Below are positions 1 to 11,485 of a DNA stretch of 64,000 bases, piece after piece. The notes below the pieces were generated by a model that saw only the letters and a list, made by a program, of their open reading frames with translations, had not been told where the DNA came from and made no database searches. Position 1 is the stretch's first letter; every line of letters begins with the position of its first letter. The position numbers were made by a program, and so were the translations under genes. Source of the stretch: Dillenia suffruticosa (lineage: Eukaryota; Streptophyta; Magnoliopsida; Dilleniales; Dilleniaceae); contig JAVTVX010000013.1 in assembly GCA_033439265.1 (NCBI GenBank), positions 17,340,500 to 17,404,499 on the forward strand, given 5' to 3'.

Positions 1-1029
1 ATAGCTCTCGTGTGCATCAAGATTTATAATTTTGACCTAATCTGTATTGATAAATTTGATCATCAAATTAGTGCTCTTCTTTTACTCTTTTAATCTTTAT
101 TTTAGTAAAAATTTCTCAAATACTATAATAGTTTATAAATTATATAAATTGAAAATATATATAAGCAATATTAGTACACATTAAAAAAGTCAATTAGAAA
201 ACTTATTAAATTTAATACCGTTTGGTAGAACTTTTTTTTTTAACTTTTCTTTTCCTTATAAGGAGAAATAAATATTAATAGTTTTGAAATAAAGTTAAAA
301 ATTGTTTGGTATTTTTAATTTTAAAAACAAACTGATTTTATAGTTTCTGAAATAAAATTAAATGTTAAAATTAAAAGTTAAAATTAAAAATTAAAGTTAA
401 AGAGAAAAAGTAAAGACGAAGGTAAATGAATTTATGATATGGATATTTGAAATTTCAGATATCTATTTTTTTTTAAAAGCTGACATATAAAAAATAAGGA
501 GAAAAAAAGTTTTTCTCATGAGTTTTTATCTTAAAAACTATTTTTAAAATTTTTATTCAAAAAAAAAAAAATACTTCTAAGGAGGAGAGAATCTATTTGG
601 TATATGTTTATTAGCAAAGAGATATATAATTTTATTGCTATAATATAACACGTGAACTAGTAAAATTTACCAATTCAATTTTTTTGAAAATTTTGTAATT
701 AATTACTTTAACAAAAAGTTGTACATAAACTTGTCTTTTGAAAATCGACAATTGTTTAGGTAAATTATAAAGTCTTAAAAGACTTTTTTTTGGAGGAAAG
801 TCTCATAATCATAAATCTAAAGAAAAAAAAATGACATAATAATAATTAATATAAAGAAATCCAAGGCAGTCCAGCGGAGACGAGAGGCAGCACATCCACA
901 AGTGAGTGTGGCATTTGGGAGACTCGAGCAAGTCAACATTTGTCAGGCCTATTGCTTTCATCTTGAATTTTTCAACTCCCCTCAATCTCCATGGACCAAA
1001 CCAAAGCCACATTCTCTCTCTCACTTTTT
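1..1029. other. AT-rich intergenic stretch without a recognisable gene
   Basis: Strongly AT-rich DNA with many short A and T runs. No ORF with a recognisable product is visible on either strand. The CNGC-like homology starts abruptly near 1033, so the missing 5' part of that gene is not in this stretch. Confidence 0.7.
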
Positions 1030-1032
1030 TTT

Positions 1033-2589
1033 TCCTACCATCTACATGTAGTCCTGTAAAAAGTGAGGCTCGAAGAATGGAGGCTTAAGCGAAGGGACAC
1101 ATACGAATGGATGAGGCATCGCCAACTGCCCGAAGATTTGAGACAGCGTGTACGGCGATTTGTCCAGTATATGAGGGTCACCACACGAGGTGTGAATGAA
1201 GATGCCATTCTGCGGGGCTTACCTGCTGATCTAAGGCGTAATAGCCAGCCACCTTTGCTTCGACCTTGTTAGACGCGTGATTTTGTCTTTTGGTAGCTTA
1301 TATTACATCCTTAAAAGTGTGGTTTGAGTTTGTATGATCTTTTTTGGCTAGATGATGGGTAAACAGGTGCCTTTTCTGTAATTTTGTCTTAACAGACATC
1401 ATGCTTCACGGTGGCCAAGATTTTTTGGCCATCTGGTCATCCAGCAACGTCCATTTCCTAATATAGCATGGGCTCGTAAATCGGTCCATTTCCTATATAG
1501 AAAGGGCACGTAAATCGGATGCTGTCAACAACAATGGCTAGATGAAACCTTCCTAGCACACTGTATGGTCTCAATTAAGAGACTTCTCATTGTTAGAGAG
1601 GGACTGAAGTGTCCTATGAATGGAGGCTAGCATGGTGCTTGATGGCATATTGGTCAATTTGCAGGTTCCATTCTTCTCATAGATGGATTATCAGTTGCTT
1701 GATGCAATATGTGAGCGTCTGGTATCTTCCTTGAGCACAGAAGGGACCTACATTGTTCGTGAGGGGAACCCCGTGACAGAGATGCTGTTTATAATTAGGG
1801 GTAGACTGGACAGTTCTACAACTCATGGAGGTCGAACGGTTTCTTCAATTCGATCACATTGAGGCCGGGTGATTTTTGCGGTGAGGAGATGTTGACATGG
1901 CCTTTGCGTCCAAAAAATACCCCCAACTTGCCTTCTTCTACAAGAACAGTCAGACCACTTGTTGAAGTTGAGGCCTTTGCATTACGAGCTGAAGATCTCA
2001 AATCTGTTGCTAATCAGTTTAGATGCCTCCACAGCAAAAAGCTACAACACACATTTCGCTTTTACTCCCACCATTGGCGGACATGGGCAGCCTGCTTCAT
2101 ACAAGCGGCTTGGTGGCGCTACAAGAGGAGAATGATGGCAAAAGAGATGATGGAAACATTAACTCTAGCTGAAAACATGGATCCCGAGATAGAGCAGGAG
2201 GAAGACAATCCTTCAACTCAATCTTCTATTTTATCCCATCAAGACCAAATCTTGGTGTCACAGTTTTTGCGTCAAGGTTTGCAACGAGCACAAGGAGGGG
2301 GATCCAGAAGATCAAAGGTGTTGAGATGGCCAAGTTACAGAAGCCAGATGAACCTGACTTCTCTGCTGAACCTGATGAAGGTAATTTAGCATATTGTTGC
2401 CACATCTTATACCAGGGAGAAACCATTTCAAGCGCATGCGCAAAATTCACTCTAACACCATTCCGCTGTGATGAAACCAGCAAATAGTGCATGGAAAATA
2501 TTATAATGATATATTTTACCTAACATGCATTTGTAACTTGTGTTGCAGGAAAATATATGGGGTTCAAGTGGTTGAATGATGTCGCATGA
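1033..2589 (+). pseudogene. 5'-truncated cyclic nucleotide-gated channel (CNGC) pseudogene
   Basis: Plant CNGCs are plasma-membrane cation channels gated by cyclic nucleotides and calmodulin. Only the cytosolic C-terminal half is present. Exon-like block 1 (about 1033-1276) encodes the C-linker, with EEWRLKRRD and RGLPADLRR. Block 2 (1665-2380) encodes the cyclic-nucleotide-binding domain (GTYIVREG, MLFIIRGRL, LRPGDFCGEE) followed by the calmodulin/IQ segment (RTWAACFIQAAW). Block 3 (about 2549-2589) would end the frame. Introns with GT and AG ends (1277-1664 and 2381-2548) are kept, so this is a DNA-level duplicate, not a processed copy. Damage seen: a frame loss after about 1234, an in-frame TAG at 1680-1682 where the family has Gln, a one-base loss near 1838-1842, and another frame change around 2160-2260. 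No transmembrane or pore exons lie upstream. Assignment to CNGC is firm; the subgroup (14/15/16/17-like) is a guess. Confidence 0.88.
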
Positions 2590-3201
2590 GCCCTAGTGCC
2601 TATTTGTCCATCCATAGCCCTAATTCTCTGCACTTAGGTTTTTTATCAATGTGAAAGTTTAAAGCCAGGCTTCTTTTTTCTTTTGGTTTTAGCTAGCCTG
2701 AATTCTCCACAGTTTCTTACCCCTAACTAAAAGGGAAAACCAACAAAATTAAACTACAGGGTGGCGGTACTTTCATGATTTATTCGTTACTGTGAAACCG
2801 CGCAGGGCACCACCTTTTTTTTGGTTGCTTGACCGACAAATATCCGGATTATCCGATTAATCTGATTTGAACACTATAGGATCTAATTTACTAGTTGACT
2901 CTCTTTATGCCTATTTTTTCATTCCTAAAACTCTAATTTGAGATTTTGGTTAAGGAAATCTAATACTCTATCACCAGATCCATGAGATGTCGGTGGATAG
3001 TTGTTTTGTTATTGATTCCAAAGTTGAGTGGTGAATTGAAGTAACACCAATGAGCGGTACTTAACTGTACAAATAGCATTAATGATATACATTTGCCCTA
3101 TAACCATATCCGGAACATGGATGTCCAACAAAAGGCAAAAATTTCGAAGACGGAAGCATAACATACGCTCTGTGCTTTGCCTCACTGATCCCCCACTTTT
3201 T
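2590..3201. other. Intergenic region with one copy of a dispersed repeat
   Basis: Spacer between the convergent CNGC pseudogene and the 3' end of SCY2. It probably includes the SCY2 3' UTR. Bases about 2835-2985 resemble, in the same orientation, a segment near 59,530-59,690 (shared words include attaatctgatttga and gagattttg), which marks a diverged dispersed repeat. No gene is seen. Confidence 0.6.
2835..2985 (+). repeat. Diverged dispersed repeat, copy 1 (partner near 59.5 kb)
   Basis: Ordered short matches are shared with 59,530-59,690: attaatctgatttga, then a gactctt-like word, then an att...ttcaaaat-type AT stretch, then gagattttg and an aatctaatact-like word. The order and spacing are kept over about 150 bp, so common origin is likely. 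No coding capacity, terminal repeats or target-site duplication could be defined. Confidence 0.5.
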
Positions 3202-6200
3202 TCATGGGCCATACTTGTCAAAGTCATAAAACTCTATGTTCTTGTATTTCTGCGATATTATTTCTGCTTGTACTTTTCTAGCTGTGTCTGTTGCACAACC
3301 AACAAGGATGAGAATGGACGTGCCTGCAAATCCCCGAAAGACAGTCAAGTGTGTTGCTTGTTCAATCACAGCCGGGCCGGCAGCAAGAGTTGCCAAAAAG
3401 GCAGAACCCAGAACCGATATCCTACTTAGAACCTGAAATGGAGACATCGGATACAAGTTAAAGCCAAGGGCAGATCAAGTCACACGGTAGGAACAAAGCC
3501 TGTGAAATGGATGAGGCTTGAATTCCAGTAAGTTATCAAGGAACATTTAAAGTGAAGAAATGCTGCAAACCTTCAGACACATCCTATAGTGCATGTTGAA
3601 CATGACAGCATCTTTTGAAAAGAATGAAATTAACACAATCCGTAGGAAGAAAAACCAAATATGATGAATTTTGGTTAGGTATTTCCTAGGGATGCATCAG
3701 TGGAAGAGTCACACCATAAGAAGGAAGAAGTCAACAGAGAAACAATGTAGATAGAGTAAGGCCATTTTGCAGGAACCATAATTTAAGATTTATATTTGAT
3801 AAATTAATAGAATGGACTAAACTGTTGCCAACACAACCCCTCCCATCCAAAACGCCCCAAAACCCACCCCTTCTCCCCTCCCACATGCAGGTTAACAGAT
3901 CTTTGTTTCCTTATGGAATCTTGCAGGAGCAACAGGTCCCGTGCTCAAAGCAAAAGGAACACTGTATTTCTATGACCAAACACCTCATGCAGGGGGTAAT
4001 ATTTAAATTTCACAAAGATTTATTGCACAATTATTAGTGGAGCCAGGAGCCTTGTCTTTAGGACAACATACCGTCTTTATGAAGGCTGCGGTACTTTTAC
4101 CAGGTCGAACAAGAGGAATAGATGCACCTTGACGCTTCAACTGTTCACTCACATCATCAGGGTCCAATTGCAAGAATGTGTAGTAGTAGTTGAAGAAGGC
4201 TATCAGCAATATGTTGGTTGGGAGATATAAAGAGCCTACAGATGATTAAAGCGGTCAGTGCTTGAAGTAATATCAAATATTATATTTATGTAGAACCATG
4301 CTGCTATTTGATTTTCTCTCAGATCTCGTTGATTGCAGTATGTTGACTCCAAGTATCCTTAATTGATGTAAGTTACTATAATTACAGAGTCTCAAATTTA
4401 AATGAAATCTGCGTGTAAAAGAAGTAATAGGAAGAAAAAAAAAAACTAAAATAACTAATAACTTAAGGGATGCAATCTGCTTCCTGCATTCTTACTCCCC
4501 CGACATCGTAAGTCATGGGGGGATCAGACCTGGTAAATCCCCATGCATTGGGTTTGACCAGGTGATAATGGAAATGTATTGGATTGCAAATCTATCAATG
4601 AAACAACAAAAAAAAAAAAAAAAAAAAAAAACGAAAAAGTAGAAGTTCTTGGTAGTAGATCACACGATGTTGAATTTTCATGTTCAAGTGTGTTTTAGTT
4701 TATGCGGAGCTTGATGAATCGATAAAGACTACGGTTTGATTCCAGAGAATTTACAAAAGTTAGAATATCATGAGCAAAATATATAAATTGGCATTCATCC
4801 AACCATCTTAAAGCCAAGTATCCATCATTACATAATATCCTGTTCTTTATTTTTCTAATCATCAAACAATCTTTATTATGCCAAATCTACTCGGTCATGC
4901 CTAGAACAAAATAAATAAATAAATAAATATTAAACAATAATCTACTCAGTTTTTTTCCCCCTCACTCATTCCAATTGAACCACCATTTATGACAAAATTA
5001 CAATCATTCTATATATTGCAGTGCCTCCTCTATGTGAAGCGGTGAGCTCTAAAATGACATCTTTCTGGGAAATAACACATGAATTTTTTTGGGGGGAAAA
5101 AATCTAAAGAAGGCCACTAACCCAAAAATCATACAATTTACATCTTATGATATATGGACTGTTACTCATAGCAAAGCTGTCAGATCTGCTGTCTTGGGAA
5201 ACACAATTTGTACATCATGTGCACCTTATCTTGCAAGCAGTAGCAGCAAATGACAAGACTAACCCCCCTATAATGAGGTATTTTTCTACGAATCCCAAGA
5301 ACACCCTCCTAATAGGTGTTGGTTTTGGAACTGTCGCTACAGAAGCATTATTTTCCATCGCCAGTCATAAAGCTGAAAACAGTGATTTAATATAACATTA
5401 TATCAATTAATAGTTACAGCATCTCTCATGATATAACTTTTTTTAACTTGTTTTAAGATTGCATCATAATAAGAAGTAAAATGCAAAATGACCTTAAACT
5501 TTGGGTCATTTGCAAGAACGCCCTCAAAAGGTTTTTAAAGTTATGACAATTAACTTTGATGAATTTTAAGATGTCATTCAGAAGAGCCTTGTACTCATGC
5601 TGGCTAAAACGGTTACAAATTTTCAGATATGATCAGGGACTTGACTTTGAAAATTGTTTGTGTTAAAAAAGAGGTCAAGAAAAGATTTTTGCATTGTGTA
5701 ACTACCAAGTGGAATCATCATGCAAGAAGGATTCAAATTTTTTTCTCACAATTTCTTTTGTTCTCAGAGGGTCATATTGCACATGGGGTCAATTCCAAGT
5801 TCAGGGACATTAGATGCTTCAGTTCAAATTTTAGCAAATGTGTTTCCTAATTGCTTAAAGCTCAAGGGCTTCTTTGCACATTACTGTATTTCAAATAAGA
5901 AATGGCCTACTTTCTAATGGAAAATTTCACTTCAAACAAATGTGAGCCAAACTATTTTGTTTCATGGCCAGTTAGAAAAGTCCTACCAGTAAAAGAAAGG
6001 AGCTTACCTCCGGGATTTAAAGCCAGTGCTGCCTTTTTCAGCACTCCCAAACCAGTGAAGCGAGCTATAGTTCCAGGAAGGGCCAGAGATGATGTAGAGA
6101 ATATGATTGGCATTACACCAGAACTGTTAACCTGTCAATTTAAAAAACTGCTGCAAGGTAAATTGTATTGAAACAATATAGCATGTAAGGATACAATATT

Positions 6201-9200
6201 GACAAAAAGGTTCCACATCAGGAAAAAAAAGGGTTATGTGAAGATAACAATAAAATTAAGGGAAATCAACTAACTCATGATAGTCCACTAGCAGCAATCT
6301 TGTCTTCTTTTCTGACACCGCAATTGAAAAAGGCAGTATTGATGAAGGAATATACGGTAAGTAAACAGCATTCTACATTTGAGAATAGAGAAAGATTTTG
6401 TGTACAATTTTCACATTTGTGGAAGACTCGGATATGACAAAAAAGAAGACGAGCATCTTTTAGTACAAACGGCTGGAAAGTCAAAATAAAAATGGAAACA
6501 TATGAATTAATAGAAGTAAATAAATAGATAAACACACAATCAAATAAATGGATAAGAAAAATGATTATAGCAAACACTTTTCTTGAACTGGCAGCAGCCT
6601 TAGTTCTTTCTTTTCTTCATATATGTGAGACATTTGAACAGAAAAGACATTAAGAGGGCGCATTGCCAAGTAAAAATTTGTCTACAGAATATGGAGTTCA
6701 TCTCAACACATTCATGTTCCTGTTCCCCTCAAACTATCCCTGAAATAAAAGTTTATACCCAAATTTTATAAAGAAAAGGAGAACCCTCTACGTACCATCA
6801 AGACCAGACAAAATAAAGGGAAAAATAAAAAGGATTTGGGCAATTCTCCTGTCTGGATGTGTTGAAGTCCTATTAAGCACATTACTCACATCTAACTGAT
6901 TTAGCAACAATCTGCTAAACTACCAGCACAGGCTACAAAAGCTCCACTTTTTTCTAGACCAGTCACAACGTAAGAGCAAATAGCTTTTGGTGTCTAAATT
7001 CTTCTTGTAAAGGAAATATCTATCGCTGTGCAGGTGAGTATTGATACCGGACTTAAAATCAATGGCCGATTGTTAAAACTAACTGATTGTTGAAAACTAT
7101 CCTTCCCCAAGCACCCATTGAAGAAAGTGATGGATCTTCAAGGAATGTTTCCTGCGACTTGATTGTATTCCCATCTTGATCTATCACCCTGATTAACCAA
7201 TGTGACCTTGCTTGATAGCAATTAGTAAACTGAAAAAATTATGAGACTTTGAATCATGTGAATATCTTCCGAATCAAAACCCAATCTTCTTCTACCAAAC
7301 ATATTCACACCATCGCCCACCAAGACATAAGAATCAGATAACAAGGAGAAAATAAAAAATGTATGAAACTTAATCTTTAGGTGATGTTCCATACCAAACC
7401 TATTTTCGTGCAATCTCAAACCTCACATGCAAAGAATTCTTCCAAAACCTCCAAACACATTTCTAAACTTCCACAGAACACAATCTGTAGCCAACCTAAT
7501 TTTTCCCCAATTTTGAACCCCATGTGTGAAGAAATTCCAACCCTCTCAACATCTTTTCAAAATTCCAGAAAAAACATTCTGTAAACTTCTTGAAGACACA
7601 AGCATGCACCATCTTGTTCGGCTAGGAACCACCAATGGTAATTTCATGACAAGGCATCATGAAACATGATTAGAGCTTGTGCATTAGCTAGAAAATGGGA
7701 GATTATCAGTCTCTTACCCTTACCTTAAATGACAATTAAGGATATTGTCCTAGCATCCCGAAAGAAAGATTCCTTCCAACAAATAAGAGTTTTAAACCTT
7801 TAACAGTTGCAGCCAAAAATATAATAAAAAAGCTCCACCAAGTCCTGCCAGATGTTTTCAAGAGAACTCTTGATAGATAATTTCAAGGTTCATTCAAATC
7901 AACAACCCAATAGAGAAATCAACAGTGACTTGTCAAACCAAAACTTGAAAATCTTTGCTAATTTCTCAAATTCTCAATGGAAAAGCTACTATTATTTAAA
8001 CAACAATTTGACAAATGGAAAAAGAAATCAAAAGAATTAAGAAAAAGGAACCAGTTCTGATAGTAGATCAGGGCTCCTTCATCAACTTTGTCAGTGGGAT
8101 TCTTATAACGTCTAACATAGAGGATATCAAAACCTTAGTAGTTAGTTCTAATAATGACAAACTGTAGACCAGCTGAACAATTACGAAAAAATGAAAATCA
8201 ACCAGTTTTGTTCACTCCAATTTGTTTGCTCTGTTGGTTGGTATTTTTGTCCACCCCTTAGCCAAACTATCCCAAATCATTCTTAAATCTCAAATATTTC
8301 CATGTTCAAAATTACCCGTAGCCGTAAATCAATCCCAAACATGTGATGAGTAAAGAATCAAACTTGCAACCAAGGATGCCAGCCAAAAATCTATATATAA
8401 AAAAAAAAAGACGAACAACTTGTAATCCTAGACAAGGCCCTTTTGCCTAACTTACTTAAAGGCTTTAAACTGCCACAACATATGGCAAGGAAGATGTAAA
8501 TTAAATCAACTGAAAAACCGTTTGTTAAGCATAAAGGATTTAACCCAGAGAGAAATGATTGGAAGTAGGACTCTCTAATATTTTCCTTGCACACCAAAAA
8601 CTGGAAAAGTAAGCCCCACTTCACCATTCTCATTAACATCTTGCTCAATAAATTTCCATAGATAAGAATAGACAAACTACAGCTGTGTTGCATTTGTGAA
8701 TACATCTCTACCAACTAAGAAAGGCCTTTTCCATTATGAAAATATAAAGCACTAAAAATTGCAAATCACACAATCATAGACCTTTACCATATCTCTTCAA
8801 ATACAATGTCACTGCCCCTGTACTGCTTTTAGCATCTATAGCTTTACTGGTGATGAAAGCTGCAACAAGAATTTACTTTTTTCAACAAAAGCATCTAAGG
8901 TCTAATGCTCAACTCAATTCGTAATTGAGGTCTAATCATGATTTGAATCACGTTAATTCTAGCAATAAGGAATTTGCCATTTGCATAGTCATCATGCTAA
9001 TAAGCTTCAAGTCCTCCACATTACCAGCAATTTCTGTTCAAATCGTTAACAAACTTCTCATCCTTAAAGAACTCATGAAATTCTCTCATCACATCAGAAT
9101 GCTTTGGTAGAAAAAGGAATGAGAAACACAGCAAAACCAAACCATGTTCCTATTCAAAGTTTTAGAACTTGCAAGATCTCCTCTGACTCAATTTTTCCTT

Positions 9201-11453
9201 TAAACAAATAAACTTATCCTCTATCTCATCACATAATCAATCTAAGTCTCTCAGTCAATCATGCTCCTCCTGTAAAGGTTCTTCTAGAACCCACAAACTG
9301 CTTTATTTTCTCCCTTGCTTAAATTTATCTCTGCTTTCCTCCCACATAGTTCTTGTCATCAACCTAATAAGCTTCAAGTCCTTCACATTACTAGCAACTT
9401 CTGTTCAAATCGTTAACAAACTTCTCGCCCTTAAAGAACTCATGAAATCTCTCATCACATCAGAATGCTTTGATAGAAAAAGGAATGAGAAACACAGCAA
9501 AACCAAACCATGTTCCTATTCAAAGTTTTAGAACTTGCAAGATCTCCTCTGACTCAATTGTTCCTTTAAACAAATAAACTTATCCTCTATCTCGTCAAAT
9601 AATGAATCTAATTCTCTCAGTCAATCATGCTCCTCCTATAAAGGTTCTTCTAGAACCCCCAAACTGCTTCATTTTCTCCCTTGCTTAAATTTATCTCCAC
9701 TTTCCACCCACATAGTTCTTGTCATTCCCAATCTGGTTGTACATTGGTTGCTCAAGTAGTAATATCACATTCAGTGTGAATTTTATAGAAGAAGAAAGTT
9801 ACATGTTTAAGTGAGACAGATATCAATTTTTTTTTTTTTAACAATATCTAGATTATAGTAGTCATTTCACAATTTCTAATTACATTTTTTTCTTTAGAAA
9901 GTCCAAACGTAACATGAATAGGCATTCGTAATTAGGAGAAATTATAAACTAACTTTTCTTCTTCGACCTCCCCCGGGAGTATTTCTAAACATGTTACCAA
10001 TCATAAGCGGCAGGCAAATACCATTCTTAACTCCAGATTAATACGTGTTTTTTTAGGGCACACTGATAACCAGGAGCCAACTGCCGAGTATTAGTACCCA
10101 TAATCCTGGCAAGGCATAAAATGAACACTGGCATACTTTTCCATGTCTCCAATATTTTTACTAATGAGAAGCAACCAAAACATCATTCCAAAGTATGAAC
10201 CCGCTTGTTTATCCCGACAAGTAACTCTATTGGTTTGAAGCTTTAAAATCATTTTTAAAAAAAATGCATGCTTAAAATAATTAGTTGCTCAAGAAAAACC
10301 ATCAAAAGGTAGAGCAAAAACAAAATTACAGGTAGTATAAGAGTCACAATACTAACCTTGAAGGGTAGGTAAGCAGATTTTTGAAGGCCTCCACCTCTAC
10401 TAGTGTATCTTGAAGCGTAATTGAGTGGAATCTTTCTCTCAGCTTCCTGAAACCCTTTGTTAAAATAACTGCGTAAACTTATATAATCTAACCTAATTTG
10501 TAATTTCACATAAATTGAAGAATAAACTGAACTTACCTGGACATAAACAATGCTAAGAACTAGAAGGAAGAACGAAATGATGATAGCAATGAGCCCAACA
10601 TAGTTTCCATCCTGCAAAGCTTGCACAGCTGTCCTGCCAAATGATGCAGGCAAGTAGGAAATAATGCTTGTGAAGATCAAAAGAGATGTCCCATTTCCAA
10701 GTTTTAGGTCAGAAATTCGTTCGCCGATGTAGGTAGTAAATACAGAGCCGAGTGTCAAGAACACCACAGAAGATAAAACCCACTCTGTACTGAAGTCATT
10801 AACATAGGGACGAAGATAAAGAACTTGACCAATTGCCTGAAATTGAATGTTGTCAGTAAGCATAGGTCAAAGAAATTATGTACAATCACAGGAAAGATTA
10901 CTGGATACTTTATTAAATCTAGTAAGTGCCATAGTCTAAGGGGTTTAGTTTTGAAGAAACATGAATTTTGTATGTAGGAAAATAATTGTATTAACTGACA
11001 TTTGCTTCATTCCTGGTACAAATACAATATTTGGTGAAATCATGATATACAACGTCCCACCTGAAAGGCCCTACTGTTGCACATGTGCTCAAATGTTAAA
11101 GAAGTAAAATATTGAGCATTTAGATGAGGTCATTAGACCTATATTATTTTTTAACCACAACATCTTAATTTGACCAGATTTGAGATAGTCTCACCTGCAC
11201 TATAGCAAAACCAACGGAAGCATAGCGTGTATACTGAAGAATTTTCTTTCTTCCAGCTTCTCCTTCTCTTTTCTGAAGTTCTTGCAACTTGGGATAAATT
11301 TGGGCAAGAAGCTGAAAAACAATCTGGGCATTGATAAAGGGTACAATACCAAGAGAGCATATCCCAAGTCGACCAATGCCTCCACCAGAAAAAGAATCCA
11401 AAGTGCTTAATAAACTGTTTTGATCAAGATTGCCAACAAAAGCTTCCCGATTC

Positions 11454-11485
<32 letters not shown>

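Noticed and set aside
2226-2492. Minus-strand ORF opposite the CNGC pseudogene
   Set aside because: Antisense of the CNGC C-terminal exon; no homology.
5147-6171. Several plus-strand ORFs antisense within SCY2
   Set aside because: They overlap SCY2 exon 6 or its flanking introns in antisense, match no family, and SCY2 accounts for the coding signal.
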